This document shows positions 31,941 through 39,583 of a stretch of DNA of 52,986 nt, one piece after another. This DNA is from Ruminococcaceae bacterium P7 (GTDB lineage Bacteria; Bacillota; Clostridia; Oscillospirales; Acutalibacteraceae): positions 1-52,986 of the forward strand of contig FMUA01000019.1 of assembly GCA_900100595.1 (NCBI GenBank), in the 5' to 3' direction. The notes below the pieces were generated by a model that did no database searches, had not been told where the DNA came from, and saw nothing but the letters and a program-made list of their open reading frames with translations. Position numbers and translations under genes: made by a program. Positions within the stretch are counted from its first letter, which is position 1. The number at the start of each line of letters is the position of its first letter.

Positions 31941-34814
31941 TCATTGCACAAAAAAATCTCTAATTTTCTTATGCGTCAACTCAATTCTATCCGAATCCAG
32001 CATTGAATCCTCCAAATACAGATAATCAAAACGCTCATAACCGAAAGCTGAATTATTCTGCTTAATAAACTCGGTTTCCATAAAGCTGCGCTTATCATTG
32101 AAAGCAGGGTCATTTGCGTAAATCTGACCTTTTGTTTCTACGATTATAGCTTTATGAATAGCGCCGCCTTTCCGTTGGATTATCAGAAAGTCAGGTGTGT
32201 ACCTGCCGATATAGTTCCATTTTCCGCCGGATTTCTTATAGCACTTGATCTTGAATTCAGTCAGTACCTTATCGCCGTTATAGTAGACCTCTAAACCGAG
32301 ATTATCAATCTCGTCTTTCATCAACACTTCTTTAAGAAATATCTGTTCAAACCTACTGTCTGTTTTATACGGAAGATAATGGAACGAATGATTTTTCCGT
32401 GGGTGTGATGAATTCTCTTTGCGAAGCTTTTCAGCCATTTCGTGTTGACCTATTTCTTCGAGTGTAGCAATAGTCTGCTGAACTTTGGCGTTACCCTTAA
32501 ATTTACCTTTATCGTCAAGCACTATGTTTTCAACTACATTTTGCGAAGGATAATAATTTGATGTGTCATCAGTAAATATTTCTGATTTGAAATTCGCAAT
32601 ATTCAACAGCGAGGCTTTTTCGGGTATAACTTCTTCAACCGTGCTGAAATCACGCTTTGCATAGAACGCTTTGCGGATATTTGCTTCAACCTCTGTATGA
32701 TAATACTTAGAGCTGAAATATCGACTGCCGTCCTTTTCAAAAGTGATGGTATCAAATACTGCGCGAAGCAAATCTTCATATTGTTTCAATTCCGCGATAG
32801 TAGGTGAACCGAATCCTTGTCTCATAATATCGTAAACCCACGAATTAAAGGTTATATATTCACAACCGTGTTCTTCATCATCCACAGTCACGATTGCCCT
32901 CATATCGTCCATTTCAAAATCTGTTGTCTTTTCAGTAGATTTCTTATTCTCCGTTCCGCTGACAGAAACAGGGATAGACACAGCAGGGTTTGGTCCTTCT
33001 ATAACGAGGGTATCGTAGTTGATTTTCAGCTGATAGAAATCTATTTTGGGAAGTTTAAGATAACCTGTTCGGTCATAGCGATTAAGTTTTGTTTTATCAT
33101 TGTTTGCGCCTTGAAACTCTTGAATAGTAATGTGGTGCTGTTGTTCTAACTGCATATTGAGCTTTTCTGCATTATCAGCATTCAAATATATCAACGCTGT
33201 TTCAGGCGCACCTTTAGATACCTGTCGCAAGCAGCGACAAGATGTTTGTAATACCATATTGGTAGGACAATCTCCTTCTTGTGAAAGGATTATTCCCGTC
33301 AGGCTTCTACAATCCCAACCTTCTTTGCCGATTTGTACAAGAAGAACAATGCGGATATTAGATATGGCGCTGTCAAGCGTATCAAATAGAAGCTGGCTAT
33401 CAGCAGGCACGGAATACTGATTGTTGCCCTTATGAAATTTCAAAATGGAACTTGTATTGATTCCGTATTCTGAAACTATTTCAGAAGCTAACGGATAAAC
33501 AACTTCCTCTAACTTTTCTATTGTACCGCAGTAAATACCAAGTTTGGCAACTGTACCGTCCTTATAGACAGTATCTTTGTATGTATCAAGAAAAGCTCTG
33601 ATTCCTCGGCTGATAATATCGGCGCTGGTAGCGTTATCCACTATCTTGACAGTAGGACGTTTCAAAAAGTTACCGATACCATCAATCAGAGAGTAGTAAT
33701 AAACAATATTGGAGATTTCCGTAATGGCTATTTTGAGTTTTGGCGTAACGTCAGTTTTTTCCGCTTTTGCTAAATACGGTGTACCGGAAAAACCGATAAC
33801 TGAGTTGATTGTATAGTTGTTCGCCCACTTGGTAACAACCGCACGCAGTTTTATATCGTCGCTTACGGCGTGGTGAACCTCATCAATAAAAATTGACAAA
33901 GAAGGGAGTTTTCCGATTAAATTGCGAAGCTCGTTGGCTTGACGATCTTTGTCATCATTGCTTTCCTCAAACAAACTGACCTGACCTTTTTTCTCTTTTA
34001 TCCGATCAAGAATCACCTTTTCCGCATTGGTAACAGCAACAAGACCGAATAGCTCTGATAATGGCTGATGATTCGCAATCTTCTGAACATTGGGATTCTT
34101 TGTTTTATTGGATTTGTTTGCCGTTTTGTTTTGGTCTAACACTTCAAACGAGATCATTCGCTTTATTTCACTCGCTGCTGGTTCGGGAAGAATCCAAGCA
34201 GGATTGAATTTTTGAATCGTTTTCAAGCTGGGGATAACAGAGCTTTTCAAGCCTGAAGGTGCAAATATGATAAAGTTATGGGCAAACGCTTTATTATTTG
34301 GCTCGTTCATAGCAAAATACAAATCGAGGTAAATAAATGCTGCCATCAAATAGGTTTTGCCTGCGCCCATCGGCAAGCTGAACAGATAGTCTGTGTAGTT
34401 TACATTGTAAAACACCTTATCAAAAAATTCATCATATTTGATAGATGATGGATCATTAATTATTTGCTTTTCGATTTTTTGAGAAACCTGTTCGTCTCTA
34501 TCATTCTTCAAGGTCGCGTATTCATATAAGGCTGCCGCCGCAGGATTATTCCCTAAATACTCTCTTGTAGAAACCGAAAGAGCCAAATCATTAAGATTTA
34601 TAGAATTAAAAGCACCTTTGATAAACAGTCTGTTTAACGGCTGACAATTATGCGCTATTTTCAGAAATAGATATATCTTAATAGCTTCAATCTGTGCGTC
34701 ACGCATTTCGCCTGTGGTGATAATGTATTGAATAATATCTTTTACAGTACAGTCAGACGAGCTATACCATTCCCGACACTTCTTCTCTATCATTTTGTAG
34801 AACATAAGCTTCAC
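31941..34814 (-). CDS. res: Type III restriction-modification helicase/endonuclease (Res)
   Basis: A 957-residue SF2 protein: Walker A PMGAGKTYLM (148-157), DEVHH box (about 313), GFSGTPYL, and later IGKEGWDCRSL and LRQVSKG motor motifs. The C-terminus has TPDFLIIQRKG ... IVETKGQ (about 890-910), the PD-(D/E)xK nuclease of type III Res. First gene of the reverse-strand operon. The N-terminal 140 residues before Walker A are longer than usual and may be an added domain. All motifs look intact. Confidence 0.92.
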   Translation of the reverse strand: MKLMFYKMIEKKCREWYSSSDCTVKDIIQYIITTGEMRDAQIEAIKIYLFLKIAHNCQPLNRLFIKGAFNSINLNDLALSVSTREYLGNNPAAAALYEYATLKNDRDEQVSQKIEKQIINDPSSIKYDEFFDKVFYNVNYTDYLFSLPMGAGKTYLMAAFIYLDLYFAMNEPNNKAFAHNFIIFAPSGLKSSVIPSLKTIQKFNPAWILPEPAASEIKRMISFEVLDQNKTANKSNKTKNPNVQKIANHQPLSELFGLVAVTNAEKVILDRIKEKKGQVSLFEESNDDKDRQANELRNLIGKLPSLSIFIDEVHHAVSDDIKLRAVVTKWANNYTINSVIGFSGTPYLAKAEKTDVTPKLKIAITEISNIVYYYSLIDGIGNFLKRPTVKIVDNATSADIISRGIRAFLDTYKDTVYKDGTVAKLGIYCGTIEKLEEVVYPLASEIVSEYGINTSSILKFHKGNNQYSVPADSQLLFDTLDSAISNIRIVLLVQIGKEGWDCRSLTGIILSQEGDCPTNMVLQTSCRCLRQVSKGAPETALIYLNADNAEKLNMQLEQQHHITIQEFQGANNDKTKLNRYDRTGYLKLPKIDFYQLKINYDTLVIEGPNPAVSIPVSVSGTENKKSTEKTTDFEMDDMRAIVTVDDEEHGCEYITFNSWVYDIMRQGFGSPTIAELKQYEDLLRAVFDTITFEKDGSRYFSSKYYHTEVEANIRKAFYAKRDFSTVEEVIPEKASLLNIANFKSEIFTDDTSNYYPSQNVVENIVLDDKGKFKGNAKVQQTIATLEEIGQHEMAEKLRKENSSHPRKNHSFHYLPYKTDSRFEQIFLKEVLMKDEIDNLGLEVYYNGDKVLTEFKIKCYKKSGGKWNYIGRYTPDFLIIQRKGGAIHKAIIVETKGQIYANDPAFNDKRSFMETEFIKQNNSAFGYERFDYLYLEDSMLDSDRIELTHKKIRDFFVQ

Positions 34815-34837
34815 CTGTTAATGTTTTTTTCCATTAT

Positions 34838-34866
34838 ATTGTATCATTATAAACGAAAAAAATCAA
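34838..34866 (-). promoter_or_regulatory. Promoter of the type III operon
   Basis: On the reverse strand TTGATT is followed after 17 bp by TACAAT, 24 bp before the res ATG; a TATAAT five bases further on is an alternative -10. Confidence 0.5.
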
Positions 34867-35392
34867 TTACAAAAGTGTTTTGAAAACTGTATTATTCTAA
34901 TGTTTCATAAATGATAAATATTGAAATTGAGTTGCAAAAAGCAAATGGGTATTTGTGCTTTTTGAGTTGTTTTTGATACGAAATCTGCACCGTCGTAAAC
35001 AAAGATAACATAAAAAATCAACAGTACTAGGAAGAGTGAAGTGGAGAAAAATATCGTGTATGCGTTAATGGAATTTATCGGAAAAACATACCAATTAACA
35101 AAAGAGGAAAACAAGAACGCAAGAAGGTATCGGGTTCTCAAAAACTGCGACGCTAAACAAAGATAACGCAAAACTCCGCAGCACCTACGAGGGTGTTCCG
35201 AAGTGAATTTTTTTGAGAAAACTGCGTGTAATTTCGTTGCTAGCCTACAAAAAATGCTGCTCTTTTGATGCTATACCGGACGGAAACGTTGGATTTGTTG
35301 CCGCCGGATGCACTTTTGCTGCTCATTTAAAGCATCAAAAAGGCGTTTTTAGACCGCGCGCCGTGAGATTTTCAGGAGAGATAAACAAGAAG
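34867..35392. other. Gene-free interval with dispersed motif copies
   Basis: No supportable gene. Two copies of the TGCGACGC..AAACAAAGATAA motif lie at 34985 and 35146. Short GC-rich inverted pieces follow (35280-35370). The interval lies where the lost tRNA-Trp integrase of unit C would be expected. Confidence 0.5.
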
Positions 35393-35436
35393 AAAAGTCC
35401 GAAAAATGGCTTGTTCAAGCCGTTTCTCGAACTTTT
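35393..35436 (+). terminator. Terminator-like hairpin before att copy 3
   Basis: AAAAGTCCGA pairs with TCGAACTTTT (one mismatch) with inner GGCTTG/CAAGCC. Same plan as the hairpin before att copy 2, although no integrase gene remains here. Confidence 0.65.
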
Positions 35437-35441
35437 AGGTT

Positions 35442-35486
35442 TGGCAGGGGCAGAAGGACTTGAACCCTCGGCACGCGGTTTTGGAG
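35442..35486 (-). repeat. att copy 3: 3' half of tRNA-Trp
   Basis: Identical in all 45 bases to copies at 2893 and 20071. Again the 5' half is absent. The right flank shares with att copy 2 the GATGCTATT pair (35559, 35570) and then the TGCGACGCCTAATCAAAG motif at 35664, so units to the right of both copies start with related ends. Confidence 0.9.
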
Positions 35487-35699
35487 CCAATGTAGAAAGC
35501 AAAAAAAGCGCATAGATATGCCGATTTCAAGCCATTTTTGCCCCTGCAAAATATTATTGATGCTATTTTGATGCTATTGGTTATTCTTAAAAAGAAATAT
35601 GGCGAATACAGGGCAAAGGTGTTGCTCTGAGTTTTAAAAACGCTGATCATAGAAATCAAAATCTGCGACGCCTAATCAAAGATAAGCGATTTCAAAAAC

Positions 35700-36287
35700 T
35701 CAGTTCAAAAATCTGACGGATAGTTCTTGAACGGCTAACGTGGGACCTTGATCATAGGATTCCTTCGGATACTCGCGTTCAAGCCTTTCCGCTTCTTTTA
35801 TCAAAAACTCTATCATGCTGACATTTCCGCGAAAGCCTAATACCAAACAAAGCATAGATTTCAAATATTCGCTTTTGAAAAGCTGATAATTATCTAATAT
35901 CCAGTCACAGCAATTGGTTTTGCAGTGCAGGAAAAACTTGACTGTGTTTTCAATAAAAACATCCTGTCTGTTTGTTAGCGCTCGTTTTTGTATGAGGGGA
36001 AGCGTCTCTTCTTCCGTTTCAAGTGCCTTTTGTACTAATTCAAATCTGTTTCCTATAAGTGCCTCTTTTCGCATGAGCTTTACAATATCCTCAGCCGTTT
36101 TTGCTTCTGCTATCATTTGCAAATTTGCTGCTTTTTCCGGTTCTTTTCCGGGAACCGTTTTTGCCACAAATTCATTCATTTTTTCTTCGATGTCTTTGTA
36201 TAAATACATTGAGTATTCAAACTTTGCCGCAGAATATTCCTGGTTGCGGTGTGCTTTTAAGAATCGTTTTACTTCTTGTTTTGTCAT
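35700..36287 (-). CDS. Unknown helical protein near the Fic-2 locus
   Basis: A 195-residue, mostly helical protein (KRFLKAHRNQEYSAAKFEYS; TVKFFLHCKTNCCDWILDN) suggestive of HEAT-like repeats. No motif recognised. ATG with GAGGAAA. It lies downstream of the two VbhA-like genes on the same strand, separated by a 95-bp gap with a perfect inverted repeat, and may be co-transcribed with them. Confidence 0.6.
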   Translation of the reverse strand: MTKQEVKRFLKAHRNQEYSAAKFEYSMYLYKDIEEKMNEFVAKTVPGKEPEKAANLQMIAEAKTAEDIVKLMRKEALIGNRFELVQKALETEEETLPLIQKRALTNRQDVFIENTVKFFLHCKTNCCDWILDNYQLFKSEYLKSMLCLVLGFRGNVSMIEFLIKEAERLEREYPKESYDQGPTLAVQELSVRFLN

Positions 36288-36322
36288 GCAAATTTCCTCG
36301 CGTCACAATACATTATGTCCGT

Positions 36323-36351
36323 AGATTTTCCAAACAGTGTTTGGAAAATCT
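36323..36351. repeat. Perfect 13-bp inverted repeat, three-base loop
   Basis: AGATTTTCCAAAC and GTTTGGAAAATCT around AGT, between the VbhA-like genes and the helical gene. No T tract follows on either strand, so an operator or RNA-processing hairpin is as likely as a terminator. Confidence 0.5.
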
Positions 36352-36381
36352 GCTCATAACGGTTATTCTCCCTCTACATAC

Positions 36382-36594
36382 TCATGCGGAGTTGGATTGT
36401 AGTTCTTCGTTTTGCTCATATATAATCCGTTTGCATAAAGAAAGCAAAACGTCAGTTAATTGATCGTCGGATATTTTGCCGTCAATCCATTGGCAGATAA
36501 TTTCATTTGTTTCATCGGGAGTCGGAACGCCTTCAATGCTGTTAATCGCCTTTGCAATCTTGACAGCTCCCAGGCGTTTTTCTTCATTTTTCAT
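36382..36594 (-). CDS. VbhA-like antitoxin, copy 2
   Basis: A 70-residue protein: IAKAINSIEGVPTPDETNEI then WIDGKISDDQLTDVL is the VbhA-like pattern (helix with I-E-G, then a second helix and D-G-x-I). In VbhA the Glu of S/T-x3-E-G/N blocks ATP in the partner Fic. Here the position four before Glu is Ile rather than Ser/Thr. Start overlaps the previous stop by 4 bp (ATGA), so both copies are translated together, divergent from Fic gene 2. Confidence 0.75.
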   Translation of the reverse strand: MKNEEKRLGAVKIAKAINSIEGVPTPDETNEIICQWIDGKISDDQLTDVLLSLCKRIIYEQNEELQSNSA

Positions 36595-36776
36595 GTTGCT
36601 TTCGCCTTATATTTCTTAGCAAGTTCAGCTTTAACCTGTTCTATCGTCAATTCGCCGTTAACCCATTGTGAGGACAGGTGCTTCGTTTCTTCTGATACAG
36701 GAACGCCCTCGATGCTGTTAATAGCGTATGCGGTCTTTTCCGCGCGTTTGCGTTTAGCAATTTCTGTTGCGGTCAT
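36591..36776 (-). CDS. VbhA-like antitoxin, copy 1
   Basis: A 61-residue protein, AEKTAYAINSIEGVPVSEET and QWVNGELTIEQVKAEL, paralogous to the next gene. ATG at 36776 after AGGAGG. Directly divergent from Fic gene 2 across the TGAGAGATGAA operator region. A pair of tandem antitoxin-like genes beside a class II, self-inhibited Fic is unusual, because class II enzymes need no separate antitoxin. Confidence 0.78.
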   Translation of the reverse strand: MTATEIAKRKRAEKTAYAINSIEGVPVSEETKHLSSQWVNGELTIEQVKAELAKKYKAKAT

Positions 36777-36854
36777 AGAAAGCGACCTCCTCTTTTGATT
36801 TATTGTACTCAATCTACGTTGAATAGTCAAGTCAAAACAAAAGACGGTTTCTGT

Positions 36855-36921
36855 TTCATCTCTCATTTTTTAAAGCAAAAATGAGAGATGAATTGATTTT
36901 TGAGAGATGAAGTGATATACT
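36855..36921. promoter_or_regulatory. Divergent operator/promoter of the Fic-2 and VbhA genes
   Basis: TGAGAGATGAA occurs directly at 36882 and 36901 and inverted at 36855 (TTCATCTCTCA, perfect). TATACT at 36916 is the Fic-side -10. The direct pair has the same 19-bp period as at Fic gene 1. Confidence 0.65.
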
Positions 36922-36939
36922 GATAGCGGAGGGATGGCT

Positions 36940-37908
36940 ATGCAGAAATATCCGTTTCAAATCAATACGAGAATACTTCGGTTGACGGCTGAAATATCCG
37001 AGCTGGTCGGTTCGATGGCAACGCTGACGGAAGCCGCGCGTTCGCCGCAGTTGAGAAGAAGCAACCGCATCAAGACCATTTATTCCTCGCTTGCGATCGA
37101 GCAGAACACGCTGAGCTTGGAGCAGGTTACGGCAGTTGTGTCGGGCAAGCGTGTATTGGCGCCGCCGAAGGACATCGCGGAGGTGCAGAACGCCTTTGAG
37201 ATATATGATAGGCTTGATGAGCTGAATCCGTATTCGATAGACGACCTGCTGACAGCACACGCCGTTATGGTAAGAGGTCTGCGCGACGATGCGGGAGAGT
37301 TCCGTTCACGACCGGTCGGTGTGGTGGATTCTCAGGGCAATATCTTGCATTTCGGCACCTTGCCCGCCTATGTTCCGCAGTTGGTTGAAGAATTGCTGGA
37401 CTGGACAGAGAATGACGAAACCCCTCTGCTGATCAAGAGCTGCGTGTTTCACTATGAGTTTGAGCTGATACATCCCTTTTCCGACGGCAACGGACGTATC
37501 GGCATGCTATGGCACACGCTGTTGCTTTCAAAGTGGCATCCGCTCTTTGCGTGGGTGCCGGTGGAGTCGATCATCCACGACCGTCAGAGTGAGTATTATC
37601 AGGCAATCAACAACGCGAATAACGCCGCCGATTCCACCTGCTTCATCGAGTTTATGCTGTCGGCAATCAAGGATGCACTTTTAGAAGTTACCGCTCAACC
37701 TTCAGAAGTAAAGCCGAAAGCCGAAACCCGAGAGCAGGCGATCCTCGACTATCTCTCGAAGCATGGAGAAATCGCCAACAACGACGTCCGCAAGCTGCTG
37801 TCCGTCTCCGCAGCCACCGCCAACCGTGTGTTGAACGGCATGGCTGAAAAAGGGATGATCATCCGCTTCCGAAATGGCAAATCGTGGGCGTATCGAAAGA
37901 AGGGGTAA
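36940..37908 (+). CDS. Fic-domain protein 2 with altered Fic motif
   Basis: A 322-residue paralogue of Fic protein 1, collinear over its length, with N-terminal S-L-A-I-E and a C-terminal winged helix. The Fic motif reads HPFSDGNGRIGM: the final Arg of HPFxxGNGRxxR is Met. That Arg normally contacts the nucleotide phosphates, so activity may be weak or changed. ATG at 36940 is best spaced from GGAGGG; 36934 is an alternative. Followed after 2 bp by the Trp/Asp-tailed gene, and divergent from two VbhA-like genes. Confidence 0.88.
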   Translation: MQKYPFQINTRILRLTAEISELVGSMATLTEAARSPQLRRSNRIKTIYSSLAIEQNTLSLEQVTAVVSGKRVLAPPKDIAEVQNAFEIYDRLDELNPYSIDDLLTAHAVMVRGLRDDAGEFRSRPVGVVDSQGNILHFGTLPAYVPQLVEELLDWTENDETPLLIKSCVFHYEFELIHPFSDGNGRIGMLWHTLLLSKWHPLFAWVPVESIIHDRQSEYYQAINNANNAADSTCFIEFMLSAIKDALLEVTAQPSEVKPKAETREQAILDYLSKHGEIANNDVRKLLSVSAATANRVLNGMAEKGMIIRFRNGKSWAYRKKG

Positions 37909-37910
37909 AC

Positions 37911-38339
37911 ATGGCAGATTTAGTAGCTTTTTCCGAGCTGCCTTTGCAGTTGGTTTTCAAAGTCAGACAGTTGAAAATACATTTGCCGAACGATACTGTC
38001 AATCAGGTTTTGACCGACGTGTTGAACGAATTGGCGTTGTATTTGGAGCTGTATATCACCGAAGCGCAAAAAGCCAAAACCGAGCGCAAGGCGGTAGAAG
38101 AATTTCGCCATGCGTATCAGAAAACAGGCTCTGTCAGATATTACATCGAGCTCTTAAGGGAAACAAAAGCTATCCCCGAATTCGTTGCGGATGATTTGCT
38201 CTCGGATTGTGAGGCGATCAAGGAAACGCTCGAACCGATTATGGAGGAATACCGCGGCAAGTATGGCTTTCATTCTTCATGGGATGACGACAATCATAAC
38301 AGCTTCAGTTCATCATGGGATGATGACGACGATTGGTAA
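37911..38339 (+). CDS. Helical protein with Trp/Asp tail 2
   Basis: A 142-residue protein. Residues 1-115 are four helices (FSELPLQLVFKVRQLKIHLP; NQVLTDVLNELALYLELY; TGSVRYYIELLRETKAI), like the four-helix-bundle/Avd-type fold. The end, GFHSSWDDDNHNS and SSSWDDDDDW at the stop, repeats the tail of the protein at 5642-5917 nearly base for base, although the N-terminal domains are unrelated. Two base pairs after Fic gene 2, so co-transcribed. Function unknown; could be a Fic partner or target. Confidence 0.75.
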   Translation: MADLVAFSELPLQLVFKVRQLKIHLPNDTVNQVLTDVLNELALYLELYITEAQKAKTERKAVEEFRHAYQKTGSVRYYIELLRETKAIPEFVADDLLSDCEAIKETLEPIMEEYRGKYGFHSSWDDDNHNSFSSSWDDDDDW

Positions 38340-38360
38340 ATAGAATATAAGAATACAAAA

Positions 38361-38389
38361 AGCAGCTCTTGAAACAGGGCTGCTGATTT
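38361..38389. terminator. Convergent terminator
   Basis: AGCAGCTC pairs with GGGCTGCT (one T-G pair), then GATTTTATTT. Shared by the Fic-2 operon and the opposing phosphoesterase operon. Confidence 0.75.
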
Positions 38390-38393
38390 TATT

Positions 38394-39164
38394 TCAAATA
38401 ATCCTTACAATCTGATCGTAGAGCAAAATGTACTTGCCCATTATTTTACTGTCATCGTGGTAGTGACCGAAAAACCAGTTTTTGAATTTCAAACGCTGCG
38501 CCAAGTCCTCGAAATACATGGTTAGTTTATCTGGTTGCGTATAACCGCCCATGAGCCATGAAACAATCGACTGCGGTGCGCAGTGTGAGATGACATAATC
38601 CACCTCAAAATTAACCTTCGCAAGATTATTTTCCGCGTTTTGGATTTCCTCATCAGAAGGCAGCTCCTCAGCCCACCAAGAGATATGGTTGATTCGGAAA
38701 ACCTTGCGCTGCTTTTTCCACTTGCGGACGATTTCTTTGAATTCCTCCTGCGTGTCAAAATCCTCCCAGGAGAGAATACCGTCGTCGATATCATGTGACC
38801 TTGCGCCGCCGAAGGCAAGGAATTTCTTTCCTTCAAAATCGAAGATTTCTCCTCGCATAAGGTGGTAGACGCTGTCGTTGATTTTATGCGCTTTTCCGCC
38901 GTGGAAATCGACGATCTCAAACTCACTGTTCAGACGGTCGAAATTCTCGTGATTGCCGTCGACAAAGACGGTCGTAAATGGCTTTTCATCAAGCCAGTTT
39001 AGCCAGTACGCTTCCGAATTGCTGATACCGTCAGCGTTCCAAACCGCCCCGAAATCACCGCAAATGATAACGATATCGTCTTTCGTCATCTCGCGCTGCT
39101 CAGGAAAAGCAGCGGTTGAAAGTTTTTGGAACTCACTGTGGCAATCGCCTGTTACAAAAATCAT
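38394..39164 (-). CDS. Calcineurin-like metallophosphoesterase
   Basis: A 256-residue enzyme with the full metal-binding set: FVTGDCH (GDxH), ICGDFGAVW (GDxxx), FVDGNHENFD (GNHE), ISHCAP and FGHYHDD (GHxH). Members hydrolyse phosphomono- or diesters, including nucleotides. Its ATG overlaps the stop of the RelB-like gene by 4 bp. This puts an enzyme where a RelE toxin would be expected. No signal peptide; acts in the cytosol. Confidence 0.92.
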   Translation of the reverse strand: MIFVTGDCHSEFQKLSTAAFPEQREMTKDDIVIICGDFGAVWNADGISNSEAYWLNWLDEKPFTTVFVDGNHENFDRLNSEFEIVDFHGGKAHKINDSVYHLMRGEIFDFEGKKFLAFGGARSHDIDDGILSWEDFDTQEEFKEIVRKWKKQRKVFRINHISWWAEELPSDEEIQNAENNLAKVNFEVDYVISHCAPQSIVSWLMGGYTQPDKLTMYFEDLAQRLKFKNWFFGHYHDDSKIMGKYILLYDQIVRII

Positions 39165-39361
39165 ATCATTTTAACTCCTAAGCTCTTAGCTTCTTCGATA
39201 TCCTGTTGTGTATATGGAAACGGCAAATCTCTGCAGGCAACAGTGGCTTCAAGAAATTTTACGCACGCTTCTTCCAAGGTCAATCCGCAGCTCGCGCAGA
39301 TGTCCTTTGCCTGTTCATAAATATCTGTCGGTATACTGAATTCCATAGTTGTCATGCTCAT
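39161..39361 (-). CDS. RelB/DinJ-like antitoxin
   Basis: A 66-residue protein: MEFSIPTDIYEQAKDICASC, GLTLEEACVKFLEATVACRD, PFPYTQQDIEEAKSLG, the N-terminal ribbon-helix-helix and C-terminal toxin-binding tail of RelB/DinJ. The usual toxin (RelE/YafQ) is absent; the coupled downstream gene is a metallophosphoesterase. GGAGGA precedes the ATG at 39361 (39355 possible). Confidence 0.82.
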   Translation of the reverse strand: MSMTTMEFSIPTDIYEQAKDICASCGLTLEEACVKFLEATVACRDLPFPYTQQDIEEAKSLGVKMI

Positions 39362-39430
39362 TACGAAATATCCTCCAAAAAGTAGTCAATACATAACATA
39401 GCGTCAATCTCAACCCTTGCTTTGCCTCCC

Positions 39431-39458
39431 ATTTTACTCTGTTTCGGAGGTTTGTCAA
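39431..39458 (-). promoter_or_regulatory. Promoter of the RelB-phosphoesterase operon
   Basis: On the reverse strand TTGACA is followed after 16 bp by TAAAAT, about 70 bp before the RelB start. It overlaps the interval that also holds the divergent integrase promoter. Confidence 0.6.
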
Positions 39459-39524
39459 GAGTTTCTTTTCTGCGAAAACGCTCAGAAAATGCGACGCAGA
39501 ATCAAAGAAAAAACCTTCCGAAAA

Positions 39525-39555
39525 AGTCTGGATATTTCCCCAAAAGCGGAGGATA
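39525..39555 (+). promoter_or_regulatory. Shared promoter motif, second integrase module
   Basis: GTCTGGATATTTCC, spacer, GGAGGATACTGTTCGGCT, then AGGAGGGG. Most diverged of the four copies of this motif. Confidence 0.45.
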
Positions 39556-39583
39556 CTGTTCGGCTTGACAGGAGGGGCGTCCG

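Larger units (their letters stand above)
20071..35486. mobile_element. Integrated unit C, bounded by att copies 2 and 3
   Basis: About 15.3 kb between identical tRNA-Trp copies. It holds a three-gene membrane operon, a DUF6809 gene, an internal integrase module and a seven-gene type III restriction operon. No integrase is found beside att 3, only its hairpin, so the tRNA-Trp integrase of this unit has been lost or supplied from a neighbour. Confidence 0.65.

Noticed and set aside
34905..35171. 88-codon hydrophobic reverse-strand frame after the type III promoter
   Set aside because: Overlaps two copies of the dispersed motif, no good ribosome site, hydrophobicity explained by AT-rich sequence.
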